From positions 36,927-100,926 of the forward strand of contig JAAGOF010000131.1 of assembly GCA_010645155.1 (NCBI GenBank): DNA of 64,000 nucleotides. The letters are read 5' to 3'. How positions within the stretch are numbered: the first letter of the stretch is position 1; every line of letters starts with the position of its first letter. The position numbers and the translations under genes are program-made. The notes below the pieces were generated by a model. The model worked only from the letters and a program-made list of their open reading frames with translations, was not told where the DNA came from and did no database searches. This DNA is from Tigriopus japonicus. Taxonomy: Eukaryota; Arthropoda; Copepoda; Harpacticoida; Harpacticidae. Shown piece by piece: positions 34,481 to 46,408 of the stretch.

Positions 34481-35810
34481 AAAATGAAACATCCATTAGG
34501 CCCTTTTGAGGCAGACGGTAAAACTGTCAATGATAGTGAGGTTATGGCCAATATGCATGGAGATCACTTCTCAAGTGTATTTTCGATTCCAAAAATGCTA
34601 GGAAAAGCAGACCACGACTCCAGTTATGTTGTTGATGAGACTGGCATTGATAGTCAGGATAATCAATTGGAGGATCTGGTAGTAACAGATCAAGATACTT
34701 TAGAGGCCATCAAGAGCTTAAAGCTCTCGAGTTCTCCTGGACTTCATGGTGTGACATCTCAGTTTCTGACGAAATGCACTTCCATGATATAATTCCTTCT
34801 GGACAGCATGGGTTTCGAGCTCATTTAAGCACAGTAACCCAACTGGTTAACCATATTTAGCAGATTATTGAGGGACTTGAAAGTCACGAGTCAGTTGATG
34901 TAATCTATCTGGACTTTGCCAAGTCCTTTGATAAGGTAGATCATGGTCTTTTGGTCAATCAACTCAAAGAATTTGGGATCCAGGCTAAGGTCCTGAGTTG
35001 GATTAATAGTTTCATGAGCGAAAAGAAGCAAATAGTAAAAAGTTGAAGGATCTTTCAGTGGCATGAATCATGCCAAGTCAGGTGTTCCACAAGGTTCAAT
35101 TTTAGGTCTGCTCCTGTTTATTCCTTTTGTTGCCCCTCTCCAGAAGTTTGGTACATAAGCCAGTATTGCTTCATATGCTGATGACACAAAATTAGTTTGT
35201 GGAAGGAATGGTCAGGACTCAAAATGTTTAGTTGAGGATATATGGAAAGTCTACTCTTGGGTTGGCGAGAGTAACATCGAGTTCGAACTGATGAGCATAT
35301 CCAGTTGAAAGTGGGGAAGGCATTTCAAACGTGTGGCTGGATCTATCGCACCTTCAAGTCCAGAGATACTATTACAATGCTAACTCTGTACAAATCGATT
35401 GTTCAGCCTCATCTTGAATATGCTTCCCCCATTTGGGCTCCAATGAGTTCGGCAGATTTGCAAAAGGTCGAGCAGGTCCAACGATGTTTCTCTTGGAACA
35501 TCACAGGAATGAGAGAGCTCTCATATTGGGAGAGGCTCCAGAAGTTAGGGCTGCACAGTATTCAGAGAAGATATGAAAGATACTGTATGTCTTCAAGAGC
35601 ATTCATGGGCTCTGTTCCAACCCAGGATTTGAGGTCAGTTGTAGCGACCGTAGAGGTTTTACGTGTGCTCTGAGAGCATCTCCAAATCTAAAGGAATCGA
35701 AGCAAGTTCGAACAATAAAGTCCTCCTCTCTTCTTAATCGGGCTTCTTCATTGTTCAATCGTCTGCCCATTAATCTTCGTCAAAAGTATGTAGGAGCTGA
35801 TCCTCTAATA

Positions 35811-36035
35811 CAAGGGTGTGCAAACATATTTAGCAGTGGGCCAAATTGGCCTGACCGTTGGCGCTCGCGGGCCACACAATCCAAAACGGCAAATAATTTC
35901 TAGTGTAAAATTCACAGGCTATGCCAAAATCATGTTGCGGGCCAGTCTATCGAAAATGACAGATCCTCTCGCGGGCCACGCGAAATCAGCTCGCAGGCCA
36001 CATTTGGCCCGCGGGCCAGGGTTTGCACACCCCTG
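35811..36035. mobile_element. hAT-type MITE with 8-bp target duplication
   Basis: A 225-bp element with terminal inverted repeats CAAGGGTGTGCAAAC / GTTTGCACACCCCTG and several GCGGGCC / GGCCCGC blocks, a well-known style of hAT non-autonomous ends. It is flanked by the perfect 8-bp duplication CTCTAATA (35803-35810 and 36036-36043). The host LINE sense continues across the site, so the insertion came after the LINE. No coding capacity. Confidence 0.9.
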
Positions 36036-36043
36036 CTCTAATA

Positions 36044-36312
36044 ACATTTAAGGCAGGATTGGACAAAAATTTTAAATGCCATTCCTAACCAACCCACTAT
36101 TCAAGGGTTGTACAGATCTGCCAACAGTAACTTATTGGTAGATCAAATTTCTTATAAACGTTAATTATATACAGGGAATCAGCATTTAAAGCAGGGTTAG
36201 ATAAACTTTTAGATTCTCCTCTTGATCAACCACTATTCAAGGATTGTACAGATCTGCCAACGGTAACTCGTTGGTGGACCAAATATCCTATAAATGTTAA
36301 TTTTATATTTCA
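36044..36312 (+). repeat. Tandem duplication of the LINE 3' end
   Basis: Two diverged copies of about 125 bp (36044-36165; about 36185-36312) share ATTCAAGG-TTGTACAGATCTGCCAAC and the following TAACT-GTTGGT-GA-CAAAT block. LINE 3' ends often carry tandem units, so this may be part of the element's natural tail. Confidence 0.7.
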
Positions 36313-36320
36313 TGTAGCAA

Positions 36321-39300
36321 CATTTTGTTAGTTCCTGGAATTTTTCATAACTTGAGGGAATTTAGGTGAAATATACCATTTTTTATATAAATGTTGCCAT
36401 TTTCAGCAGAGTTTGAATTTTTGGACATGTTCTTTCAAAATTAAGAGAAAATCGCCGTTTTTTCCTAATTGTTGCAAAAATGTCTTTGATTTCTGCATAT
36501 TCCTTGAATTTTTTAAATCAGCCTGATTTTTTCTTCAAAAATACTTCCAAATTTTTTTTATTTAAAAAAACTTGTCCCAACTCATTTCATTATTTTTTGT
36601 TACTTTTAAAACTGATAGTGACAGCAAATTTCAGTGATTGTACCTTGAAAAAAAAGTTTGATCGGCTAAGCTTTGCAAATTACTAAGAGGGTTTTTAAAA
36701 AAGAAGAAGGCTTTCTTGGGAAATGTTTATGTTGCTTCTACAAGAAATAAACTAGACTTTTGGGGTTGGAAACTTTGGCAAATCTTGGACTGCAAAATTT
36801 AATACTTTCTTTCTTTTGTTTCTGCTTTCAACTTTAACCTATTTTATCAACGTCATTGAAAAATCTTCTAATATCTGTCTGCTAATTTACTGTACTGTAT
36901 ATGCAGCTTTTGGCCTAGAAACGGTCGGTGCTAAACCTAGAACGTGCGCACTGCACACGAGCAACTCCTACAGACACAAATCAAAAGTAACTTCCCTTTT
37001 AGATCAACTTGGGAAACTCCAGTTTACGAGAATGAGGCGTCAGATGTCCGTTAGCTCAACTTTAGAAGCGCTGTTTTGTGCCCGTAAGGCCCCTCGTTGA
37101 ATGGTCTTTGCATTCGTCAGTCCCTTCTCAGTTCCTTCGTCAACCCGTCGTCATTGAAGGGCGATGATTGCATTTTCCGATCAAACCAACACCATTTGAA
37201 AAACATTACTGTACAAAGTTTATCATGTCTTTGTCCAAACTCGATACCAAAGAGATGATGAGCGATGGAGAAGATCCTCCTCCTTGATATTGGAACACAT
37301 TTTAACATAGATAATCAGTGTATGTATATGCATTGCAGGCGAGTGAAGTGTCGACCAGGCAAAAAGACCTTCTCGATCAGGGTGTTGTAGAGGGAGATCA
37401 TACTGAGTGTATTTGAGGATGATTTTCCAGGCGAGCCCGACTCTCGATGGCTTCAATTCAGTCGGCAATGGCGAATGGTTTTGTGCGAGTGAGTCTGTTA
37501 ACAGTTGTTTGATTCTCGGAGGGGGAAGCGCAAGGTGTTGTGCAAGCGCCCTTCTTTCCCTTACTGGAGTAGTCTCTCACTGGCATCAAGTAGGACTTGA
37601 TTGCTAGATTGACGTTCCTCCACTTTCAGGTCCATTTCCTGTGGAAGGGTCAATAATACTCAACTCAGGGAGGAAGTTCCAATATCTAACCTCCGACTTC
37701 TGAAACATCCTGCTCGTGAACATAGTGGTTTATTCATTCTTGGATTGGATAGCTTTTGGTTGAAAAATAGCCTTGGCTTTCAATGTTAAGGGCGTTGAGA
37801 TCTCTGACAGATGAAAACGAAACTCGATTATGTGTTTACGTGTGTCCATGTCCATTCTCGTGTGGGAAAAAGTGCGAATTGAAGACTTGGTCGGGTTTTT
37901 CTTGAGTGAGATTACGACCAGATAGCGGATTGGTGGAAGATAAATGTGAACTAAAGGAAACTAAATCAAGTGAGAGTGAAAGAACACATCAATTCGTTGT
38001 TTTCTTCATTTGCCACCGTTTCTAATCCAACAATAGACAGGTAAGCAGAGACAGCTATCCAACTCAAATGGTCTGAAAAAAATTTCATTCTTTATCCAAC
38101 GCCAACTTTGAATTCAATGTTTTCAGGTGAGGTCATGACCCCTTCATGAAATATATATAAAGCAATTCGCGCTCTCGGTGGGAGCTTTCTCCCTCAATAA
38201 TTATCACACCTGTGAAGTACATTGAACAGACTATTCTCTCTATGCTATTTTGGATTGCACCATTTCAGAACAACTTTAGAACACTGATTTTGTTAGTGCG
38301 CTCGGAAAAGTAATGAAGCAATACATGGCTGCCATCCCAGTAGACAATGGTATTCATTGCTCCCAACATTTGTGCACAGGATTTATGAAAACATCCGTAC
38401 TCTATGATTGCTTGTAGTGGCCAGCTATCGCGAGACAATGTTGAGTGAACATATGTTAAAGAAACGAGGTGAACTTTCAAAAAAGGGAATAAAAAGAAGC
38501 CTTGATTGCTTTTCTCCGACATTTTATGGACAAATATCAGTGTTGAAACTCCTTTTCCTGATTGGGATGTTTGTCGAGTCAACGTAGAAGTGACTTCCTT
38601 GAGAATGAGGACCTTTTAGAATGACGTTTCTCACTAGGCAAGCGAAGAACGCCCTTGAAATGGGAATATTTTAGGCCTACCTGTCCAACCGCATTTGCAT
38701 AAAATCCCGATTGTCATAAGAAAAGGAACCCCACTCTGATAGGGTCTTATTATACTTTGATAGGACACTAGATGTTGAGGAGTGAGATAACAAGGAAGTT
38801 TTAAGAGAAGTCAAAAATGCAAGAGTAGGCAATTGCGGAAATGTGGAGTCTATATTTACCGGTGGTTTTCGGCAACGATCTATCAAAGCTAGCAATCTAA
38901 TGGTGGATGCTCTCATGGATAAAATTTGACTTTTTCTTTCCTCTGCTGCGGTTTCAATTTTCGATAAAAACAAGCACATAATGTGATGCATTGTCATGAC
39001 TGTAAGCAATTGACGTTAATTAGTTAAATTTATTGTTATTGGATCTGAGAAATCCGTGCAACTTGAACTTTCTCATTATAAAGTTAATCATATTCTGTTC
39101 TAAACAATTTTCATTTTCTGGGAAATGGGAGAAAATTCTTTAACAAAAAAATATTTCAGTCGCTTTTCGAAAGTGAAGAGTTCTCTAATGGTTCATAGAT
39201 AACGGAAAACCTTTGTTGTTCACATACTTGATTTGTAGTAGTATTTACGAGGCTGTTATAAGCACATAATGACTACATTATGATGTGTCAGTTGTTTAGT

Positions 39301-42300
39301 TCCACTACGAAGGTGCCATGAACAAAAACAGTTTGTCGGTTTAGACCATCCGGAAGAATGGCACGCGTCTGTAGCTTGGCAAATGCTTAGTACTACTTAA
39401 AACTATTCATCCTTTCTCACACTTTCATTGAAGTACGCTATCTATTGGTTCTATTCCTAGGTCATGAAGTAAAAAACTATAGATCTTTTTGAATGCGTTG
39501 TTCAAACACAAGGAGACTAGAAGTTCAAGGAATGACATTCACGAGGTTCTGAACATTTTACAATAGTTTTTGTAGTTCTCTCTCTGTGGAAGCAATTAAA
39601 GACACACTGAAACCAGGATCTTACATAGAGAAATGCTAGGCCTGTTCAGGACTCAAAGTCATCTGTTCTCAAAACCTTAATTCCTCTAGTTTCACTCTCT
39701 ATCGGCTGTCGACAAGGAAAAACATTCTTCCTCACACCCTTGATTCAATTGGTCCCGTCATTCCGTTTGTTCCATCGGACAAAGGCAGAGTTGTCTCGAA
39801 AAATCACAGAATAGAGCATCTGATTGGGGCAACTCCCACACGTTTTGACGTTAGCATTTCTTCGAGCTAGAGGCATCGGTTTGCCTCCTTTGGAACTGAG
39901 CCTACCACTTCCACGATAAGAGTCGAGTGAGGGTGGCGGAAAAAAGAAATCAGTGAGGTGACAGAGCAGTTTCTGTGTAGCCTCTTTTAAAAGCTCAATG
40001 ACAAAACCATCACAACTAAAGCGTTCCCCGAATGCTGCATGATGGGGTCCTGTAATGCCAACGACAATGGAGCGTTCAACTGTACCACATACAATTACTC
40101 TATTCTGGCGCCATGACGTGGTTCACTGACATAATTCTAGAGATTGTTAACCCGAATGATGAGATGACAGACTGTAGGAATGTGATTGGCACACGATGAA
40201 TTTGATTCGTACCTTCCTACCATTATGTTGGTTTGAAATGACATAGCATGTGAAATATTGAATGAGAGGGATGTAAATTCTGTGGAGATGAAATCCCGTG
40301 AGCTTGGAAGTACAATTGAAGTGGTTGTCGAGTCCACTTTGCGTTGAAAAAGATTCGAGCAAGTGTACCAATTTGAAATCATTTTGTAGAGCTCATGATG
40401 AAACAATCTCCATTAGTCAATACATGAGCCATTCGTCTTTGAACTTTAAAAACTGTGTCGTGGGAGCAAGCAAAGGGGAAATTTGGCGTGGAAAATTGAG
40501 CTCACGAACGGCTAACGAGGAAACCTTATTAAGCGAAAATAGTCGTGTTGTGTTTACTACGTTCTCCATCAGAAACAATTGCCGTTTGACCCCGTCTGTG
40601 TTTAACACATTGGTTAAAGTAAGAGAGTTTTTTTCTTTATCTTTGAATGTCTTGTTTATTTTAAGTTTTCGTTCTACTATTTTGCATACAGGATCTTAGA
40701 TTAAGTGTATGATTCGTAACAGTACAGTCAAAGCTGGATAAAAGAATGTGCCTAAATACAAAAAATACTTTGGCATTGGCCAAAACATCCTTTCATTTCA
40801 CGGCGTCATCTTGATGTAAAAATAACTCGCTTTATGAAAGTAGTTAAACTTAAAACGTGAACCATTCCATTCCCAAAGACGGGGAACCTTAACGTGATAC
40901 CCGACCAATGACCAGAAAATCGGAAAAAGCCAACGACAATTGAATGCCTATTATGTGTATGGATTAATTAAACAATAAACAGATGATGTGGTGAAGGCTG
41001 TCTCCGCTGGCCGGGTGGATGGGTCAAGCCCCCATGAACTGCCATGAGTGTCTCCATATTAGCTGGAGACACTCTTTAAAAACTTGGTATGTGAAATACT
41101 AAGACAGTGTGAATGAAACCGTCTTCTCATTACATCCCGAGGGGTCTTGTGGCTTTCCCGTGTTGTAAATTGCAATTACTTAATGAAATGTAAAGTGCAT
41201 TCTAATTAATTACAGCTTCAGAAAATGTTATCAGGTCAAGTTAGTTATAATAATAATAATAATAATATTGTTTATAGCGAGAATGTACAATTAATGTAAG
41301 AGGTCATGGGCCCATTCTGGGTTCGTGATGTTAGAGTTAGAATAACATATTAATTAGATTTTTGAACAAATCATAATGACATATTTACCTACTCATAACA
41401 AAAATGGCAGAAAACATGCCTGCTACTTGGAACTGCCTTTGACTTTGAAAGGTTTGATCGAATGAAAATAAAATATAGGTCAAAACCTCTTTAAATCTTT
41501 AAGTGGTTGACATAATTATGACTTGAAGGTATCCTATGACATGAATGATTTGCATCAAATTTTTGCCATAAAGGTGCTAAATAGATCTTTATGCCTATTT
41601 ACTGTTAAGTACTGGTCAGATTTTTGAAAGCGGTTGGTAACTTGTCATTGAAAATTTATCAAATCTATGCCCAAAAAAGGAACAGCTGTATTTGTTTGGC
41701 TCAAAAATGTAATTAAATGAATTATATTTAGCTTCAATACCAATTGCGCTGTCATGTCAAACTTTTAGAGTTTTTTTAACCACGGTAAAGGAACCAAGTA
41801 ATTCTCCAAGGAATAACTCACAAAGTAAAAACCAGCTGTCTCACTGGATGATTGAAAGTTTGTGATTAACGGAATTATACGCTTTGGATCTGAGAAGGAC
41901 AATCGTCAAGAAAGTGACCCAGTTGCTAGAATAACGGTCTGTTGAGATTAAAACCGACAATTTCGTTGACTTTTTGAGATTGAAATCGAATTGTAATCCG
42001 ACTCGCACGATTTCAAATTTCTCTCTTTTGCAACCACGAGGACTCGGCTAGATGTGTTCAATTATGTACAATTATCATTGACTATATGTCTGCAGATGCA
42101 AACAAAAAGATTGCTAAGAATGAAGTATTTTTTTCCCAAATTGGTATGTAATTACAGTTTTTGATGGCCTTGAATGTAATATTGACATGTCATTTCCATA
42201 ATCAAAATTTTTGAACAGTGATATTTGTCAAACCGAACGGAATGGTCTCGGTCAGTGGGTCACTCCCATACTGTTTGGGGAGGGTACAAAACTCTTTAAC

Positions 42301-42500
42301 AAGGACATTTTATCTTTGTAGAAAAGCGGGTACGTAAATTTGATATTGAGCGCTACAACGATCCGCACCAACCTTAGCAATTTAGCACTGTGGCGTCATT
42401 TTGACCGTCTCCCCCCAAAAGGGTTGGGAGAAGTGGTGAAGAGGGTTGGAGACATTTGGAGACACAGCGAAATATTGTTCAGTTGAAATTTGACATCGAT
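36321..42500. other. Large non-coding region
   Basis: About 6.2 kb, AT-rich. Seen in it: an (AAT)n microsatellite at 41247-41267, and a perfect 11-bp-stem hairpin at 41046-41074 (GAGTGTCTCCA / TGGAGACACTC). Open frames such as minus 38677-39009 (110 codons) and plus 40298-40699 (133 codons) show no recognisable domain, and I do not support them as genes. Confidence 0.5.
41046..41074. repeat. Perfect 11-bp stem hairpin
   Basis: GAGTGTCTCCA (41046-41056) pairs perfectly with TGGAGACACTC (41064-41074) around a 7-nt loop. It is too small to be a transposon by itself; the role is unknown. Confidence 0.7.
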
Positions 42501-42505
42501 TCAAT

Positions 42506-42781
42506 ATGGTTTTCGTACCAGACGATGATGATGAAGTGCTAACGGTTCTTATGTATGGTATCGTTATTGCTATATTGTGGTGTTGTTGGCGAACAGGAAG
42601 GTGCTTTGGAATAGTGGACGATTTCTTAGACTGGTTTTCCAACCTAAGATGGTTTAATAGCCCAGAATTGCAAAATAGACCAAGATGGACCCACACCTCG
42701 AGCGAAGAGTGGTTACTCCAAAGGCAGAGGGAAGGCGAGCCTGAATCGACGCCCCCTTACCAAAGCACGGAGACAGTTTAG
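42506..42781 (+). CDS. Small single-pass membrane protein (91 aa), unassigned
   Basis: An intronless 91-codon frame. It has an acidic N-terminus (MVFVPDDDDEV), a hydrophobic segment at about residues 11-27 (VLTVLMYGIVIAILWCC), a basic/aromatic middle (WRTGRCFGIVDDFLDWFSNLRWFNS) and a polar tail. The Cys pair at the membrane border could be a palmitoylation site (inference). AATAAA lies at 42907-42912, 126 bp beyond the stop. I recognise no family. Confidence 0.5.
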   Translation: MVFVPDDDDEVLTVLMYGIVIAILWCCWRTGRCFGIVDDFLDWFSNLRWFNSPELQNRPRWTHTSSEEWLLQRQREGEPESTPPYQSTETV

Positions 42782-43768
42782 ATAGAGGTGGATCACTTAC
42801 TTCATCTCCACGACAACCAACAACCCGCCTATTTTCATGGAATTACCGACGAGGTTTCATGCAAGGAATCATTTTGTTATTGTTTTAGAAGTCTGATCAA
42901 TTAAGAAATAAATGGATCGAGCACTGGAACTTAACAGCCTTGTTTGCGAATCTTATTCCTAATTCATTCATATTTCCGTTGATATTTGAGCAAGAGTAAT
43001 AGAAAAATCAGCGACTCAAATAGATCAAGGAATCACTATTTGATGAAAAGGGTGTTCCATCTTAACATCCGTTCTGATTTCGCAATCTTTTATTTAAGTT
43101 AGCCGTAAGTAACGGAGCACACGTTTGTCTATCAATTTCACTATGAAAATAATTCCACCGTTTGGCTCAATCAGATGTTTGTCTGGTTATTTGGCGGTTG
43201 ATTTAGTTACAAGGTTTAAGACTGTCGTTTTCTTTAGAAGGAGTTTTTAGCGAGAAGCTTAAAAGACTTCGAGAAGTCGAAAAGTTCACAATATTACTCG
43301 AAGATTCAAAACAAGGGCACTAAAGGGTCAAGCCATAAGCAGCTCAGCCAAGGTCAGAGCGAGTTCCCAGCCTCAGTTTCAAGGTCAAAACAAAGATCTC
43401 TCATGCGGCAAATCTCCAATTCGGCAAGAAAGCGATTCCTTGATATGATGACAAACAATAGTTGTATCAAAGAGTTGTTAATAGTTGGTTCTTAATGTTC
43501 ATACCATACACACAATAGTTATGGAATGTGTTTTCCCCTAAAAACTCGCTATTTCGACGAAGTTAGATTTTTCGATGTCCCATTACTTATGACTGCCCTG
43601 TAGTTCGAATATGTATGCATAACTTTTGGAGAAAGAACTTTCACCTCTAACTCGTCCATTAAATAACACCTATACCCATTCAAATTTATGACATATTGCT
43701 TTATTACTTTTGGTCTATCCCTAATGTTATAAATGTGTCTTGGAAGTTCTTTAAATGTAGGTCTATAT

Positions 43769-43991
43769 TAGGGGTCAGCAACCTGTGGACCCAAGGGCGG
43801 TCGTTGGTGGGCCCAGGAGTTATGGGGAAGTCCTAAATAGTGGGTCCACGAGCCATCCATATTACTGTACTCGTGGAACTAAAGCTCTTTGATCGTAATT
43901 TGTGGGGAACATACCAAAGTCTCCTTGGTGGGCACTTGATAACACGAATCAAATTTGGTAGGCCTTACCCGAAAGTGGTTGCCGATCCCTA
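43769..43991. mobile_element. hAT-like MITE, second family
   Basis: A 223-bp element with inverted ends TAGGGGTCAGCAACC and GGTTGCCGATCCCTA (one mismatch) and internal GGGCCCA / TGGGC blocks. It is flanked by GTCTATAT (43761-43768) and GTCTATAC (43992-43999), an 8-bp duplication with one later change. No coding capacity. Sequence differs from the MITE at 35811. Confidence 0.85.
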
Positions 43992-44794
43992 GTCTATACG
44001 ATTTGCCAAGAGAGGACCAAATTTTCTGGAAAATATGCCAGATTGGATAATGTTTTAACTATGCAAGAAACAAAAGTAAGAAAACTTTACTGAAATAATT
44101 AAATAGCACAATCGCCAATAGGATTTGTTGGTATTGGTTACGGTTTGATCTAGAGTTTTGTACAGAGGCCTTCCTCGAGAATATAAAATTAAATACATTG
44201 GTTTCAAAACTTAAAATTGCTGCAACCACATGCGTCCAGATATCCTTTAGTTATCGAAACACCCTTTTCCACGCTTCACCCTTTTGATAACAATTATAGT
44301 TTGACAGGCTCGTAAACGAGCCAAATCTCAACTCTGAATGTGCCAATTCAATGAATATTCAATTTTCACCGTCAGATGTTTTCTGATAATTGCCTCTTAT
44401 TCTTTTTTGTGCACGAAAGACGCTATGAATAAAAAGCTTTAGACCTACTGATTCATACGCAAATTTTTGACAAACTACTCTAACAAAACATGAACACGTC
44501 ACGATCCGAACCTGTAAAAAAATCATGGGAATTCATAAATCGCACATAACCTCGTGATTCAACAGTCGAACTGGGCGTTTGACCTAATTGAACCAAAAGA
44601 ATCAACGACGCTACCCTCAACTCTTTAGGTTTTACACTCCATATTGTCAGCAACAAACCCCACAGACGGCGTCAAAAAGAGACGACGAGAGAGTTCATCA
44701 AAACCGTATGTCAGTCTGAAATTACTCACCAACGGGTCAACATTATTCATATTTCTCTCTTGCCATCCAAAAACCAGCCGGTATTTCCAACAAA

Positions 44795-45124
44795 ATGGAT
44801 AGGAATGATCAAGAGGTCGCCTCTCATTCCCCCCCACAAATGTTAACCAGTATCTTATTGTACAAATGCTCCATCGGCAGTATATTTTGTCAATTCGTTG
44901 GTCCACTTTTATTTGTGTTTGGACTCATTTTTTTGTTCGCTGCCTTGCACTTTGGATGTCTTATTTTCAAGAAGAAATTTAGAAGCTCCCGCTTCCAAAG
45001 TTGGGATTTGGCGAACAAACGAGATTTCTCGTTCGATTCAGCAACCATCCTCGAAATGGAAGACCTTGGGTTTCAGTTTCAACCGCAGTTGTATTCTCGC
45101 CATGAGAGTTCCAGAGTAAAATGA
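44795..45124 (+). CDS. Small single-pass membrane protein (109 aa), unassigned
   Basis: An intronless 109-codon frame: a polar N-terminus of about 25 residues, one long hydrophobic segment at about residues 28-58 (including FVGPLLFVFGLIFLFAALHF), a basic border (KKKFRSSR) and a polar tail with an acidic patch and FQFQPQLY. The positive charges after the segment suggest a cytoplasmic C-terminus. AATAAA at 45159-45164 is 35 bp beyond the stop. No family recognised. It resembles the other two small membrane proteins here in layout, not clearly in sequence. Confidence 0.58.
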   Translation: MDRNDQEVASHSPPQMLTSILLYKCSIGSIFCQFVGPLLFVFGLIFLFAALHFGCLIFKKKFRSSRFQSWDLANKRDFSFDSATILEMEDLGFQFQPQLYSRHESSRVK

Positions 45125-45768
45125 TAAAGCTTTTATTGTTTATGTACGCTGATCTTGAAATAAACTAATAGTTTGGCCATCAGGTTTGAAATTCATTTTC
45201 GCCTTTGCTTCAAGGGCATTTTCATTTAGTCGTGCAAGGACGTAAAATTAGTGATGCTGACACACAACAACTACTTAATTTCTAGGATCTTGTCCTTGCT
45301 TTAGTGAAGGGGTCGCCAAAAATGGACAGATGGTGATTTATGTGGGTCTTGAAGCTGCCATAGAAGTGAGCTACATTTATGGGCCTTAAGTCTTCGAAGG
45401 GCAATGGAACCATACACTCATTGACATTTGGCGATACTTAGAGACACCCATGAACTGCAATTCAGTGGGGTTATTGCTTAAGGATTACTTTTTTCAGATT
45501 TATAACTGATACAAGAAATAGAATTCCATGCAAAGATAATTGTCTCGTTTAAAATAAGCTACCATCCAAAAGGGTTCAATTATTTTGATATTAACATTGA
45601 TCGGTGAGAGAGTTCGAGTTTATAGCCCGAAAGTGTCCTTGAACGTAGAGTTGGTCAGAAATTGTGTTGAGAAAATCAATTTTGTTTTGTTTTTGAAATA
45701 GTGCAACAAATTTTCAGTGATGTGTCGTCAATAGATGTGAACTATTCAAATTTATAGTTCGACATCTT

Positions 45769-45866
45769 AGGCTAGTTTTTTAAGCGCAAAGATCGATCTC
45801 AAGATCGAACTTACAGTACTAAAGTACGATCTTAAGATCGATCTTTGCGTCTTAAAAAACTAGCCT
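45769..45866. mobile_element. Palindromic element, copy 2
   Basis: A 98-bp near-perfect palindrome: AGGCTAGTTTTTTAAG at the left pairs with CTTAAAAAACTAGCCT at the right, and the arms meet at a central AGTACT with hardly any loop. It contains paired GATCGATCT blocks. It is homologous to 19120-19219. No coding capacity, no clear target duplication. Confidence 0.85.
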
Positions 45867-46408
45867 CTGGTATCGGTGGTCTGTGTGGAGCAAAAGTTTA
45901 ACAATACTTCAGCAATCAACATGACCTGCAGAGATCGTAATGCAGGCAGAATTTGTGGCAATCATCAAGTTGCGCAATTATCCTCTAGTGAAAATAATCT
46001 TGTAGTGAATGTAATCTTTGAACGTCATAGAATGATCTAACTGCTTATATTAAGAAAGCCATTTTCTTACAATTTGCTATTAATCAACTTATCCCGGAGT
46101 TTTCCTCTTCACACCTAAACGAATGGTCATGGGATTTCTATGCTTTTTCCATAACGAGGGACAACAGACCCTCGGTTTGCAGCCTCTATGGTTGATAACA
46201 TGAGTTTATTGTCAGAGGGAGAGGTCGGAGTAATTGAGAATATTCTTAAATCAGTTTTTATCTCATTTCTTGTCATTGAGATGGAGCCTCCTGCGTCCAA
46301 GCTTAAGTCATAGTCTGTCTCATCCCAATTTTTTTATGATTTCTCTGAATTCTATGTTGTGACATAAGTGGATATGAGTGAAATTAATTGTGTTCATAAA
46401 GGGGTCTA

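Larger units (their letters stand above)
34484..36320 (+). pseudogene. Non-LTR retrotransposon (LINE) reverse transcriptase remnant
   Basis: RT sense in several frames: a LEAIKSLKLSSSPGLHGVTSQFL segment, a SGQHGFRAHLSTVTQL segment, VIYLDFAKSFDKVDHGLL (catalytic Asp), SGVPQGSILG and YADDT (near 35174-35188), then the C-terminal thumb region (SIVQPHLEYASPIWAP; ELSYWERLQKLGL) and a FNRLPINLRQ end. Stops and frameshifts are many. A hAT MITE is inserted at 35811-36035 and the last part of the element is duplicated in tandem (about 36044-36165 and 36185-36312). The endonuclease domain is missing. Motif style fits the Jockey/CR1 group; the exact clade is uncertain. Confidence 0.85.

Noticed and set aside
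38677..39009. Minus-strand 110-codon frame
   Set aside because: No recognisable domain, poly(A) signal or splice support; likely chance.
41247..41267. (AAT)n run as a possible CRISPR-like or regulatory array
   Set aside because: Simple microsatellite only; no spacer-repeat structure anywhere in the window.
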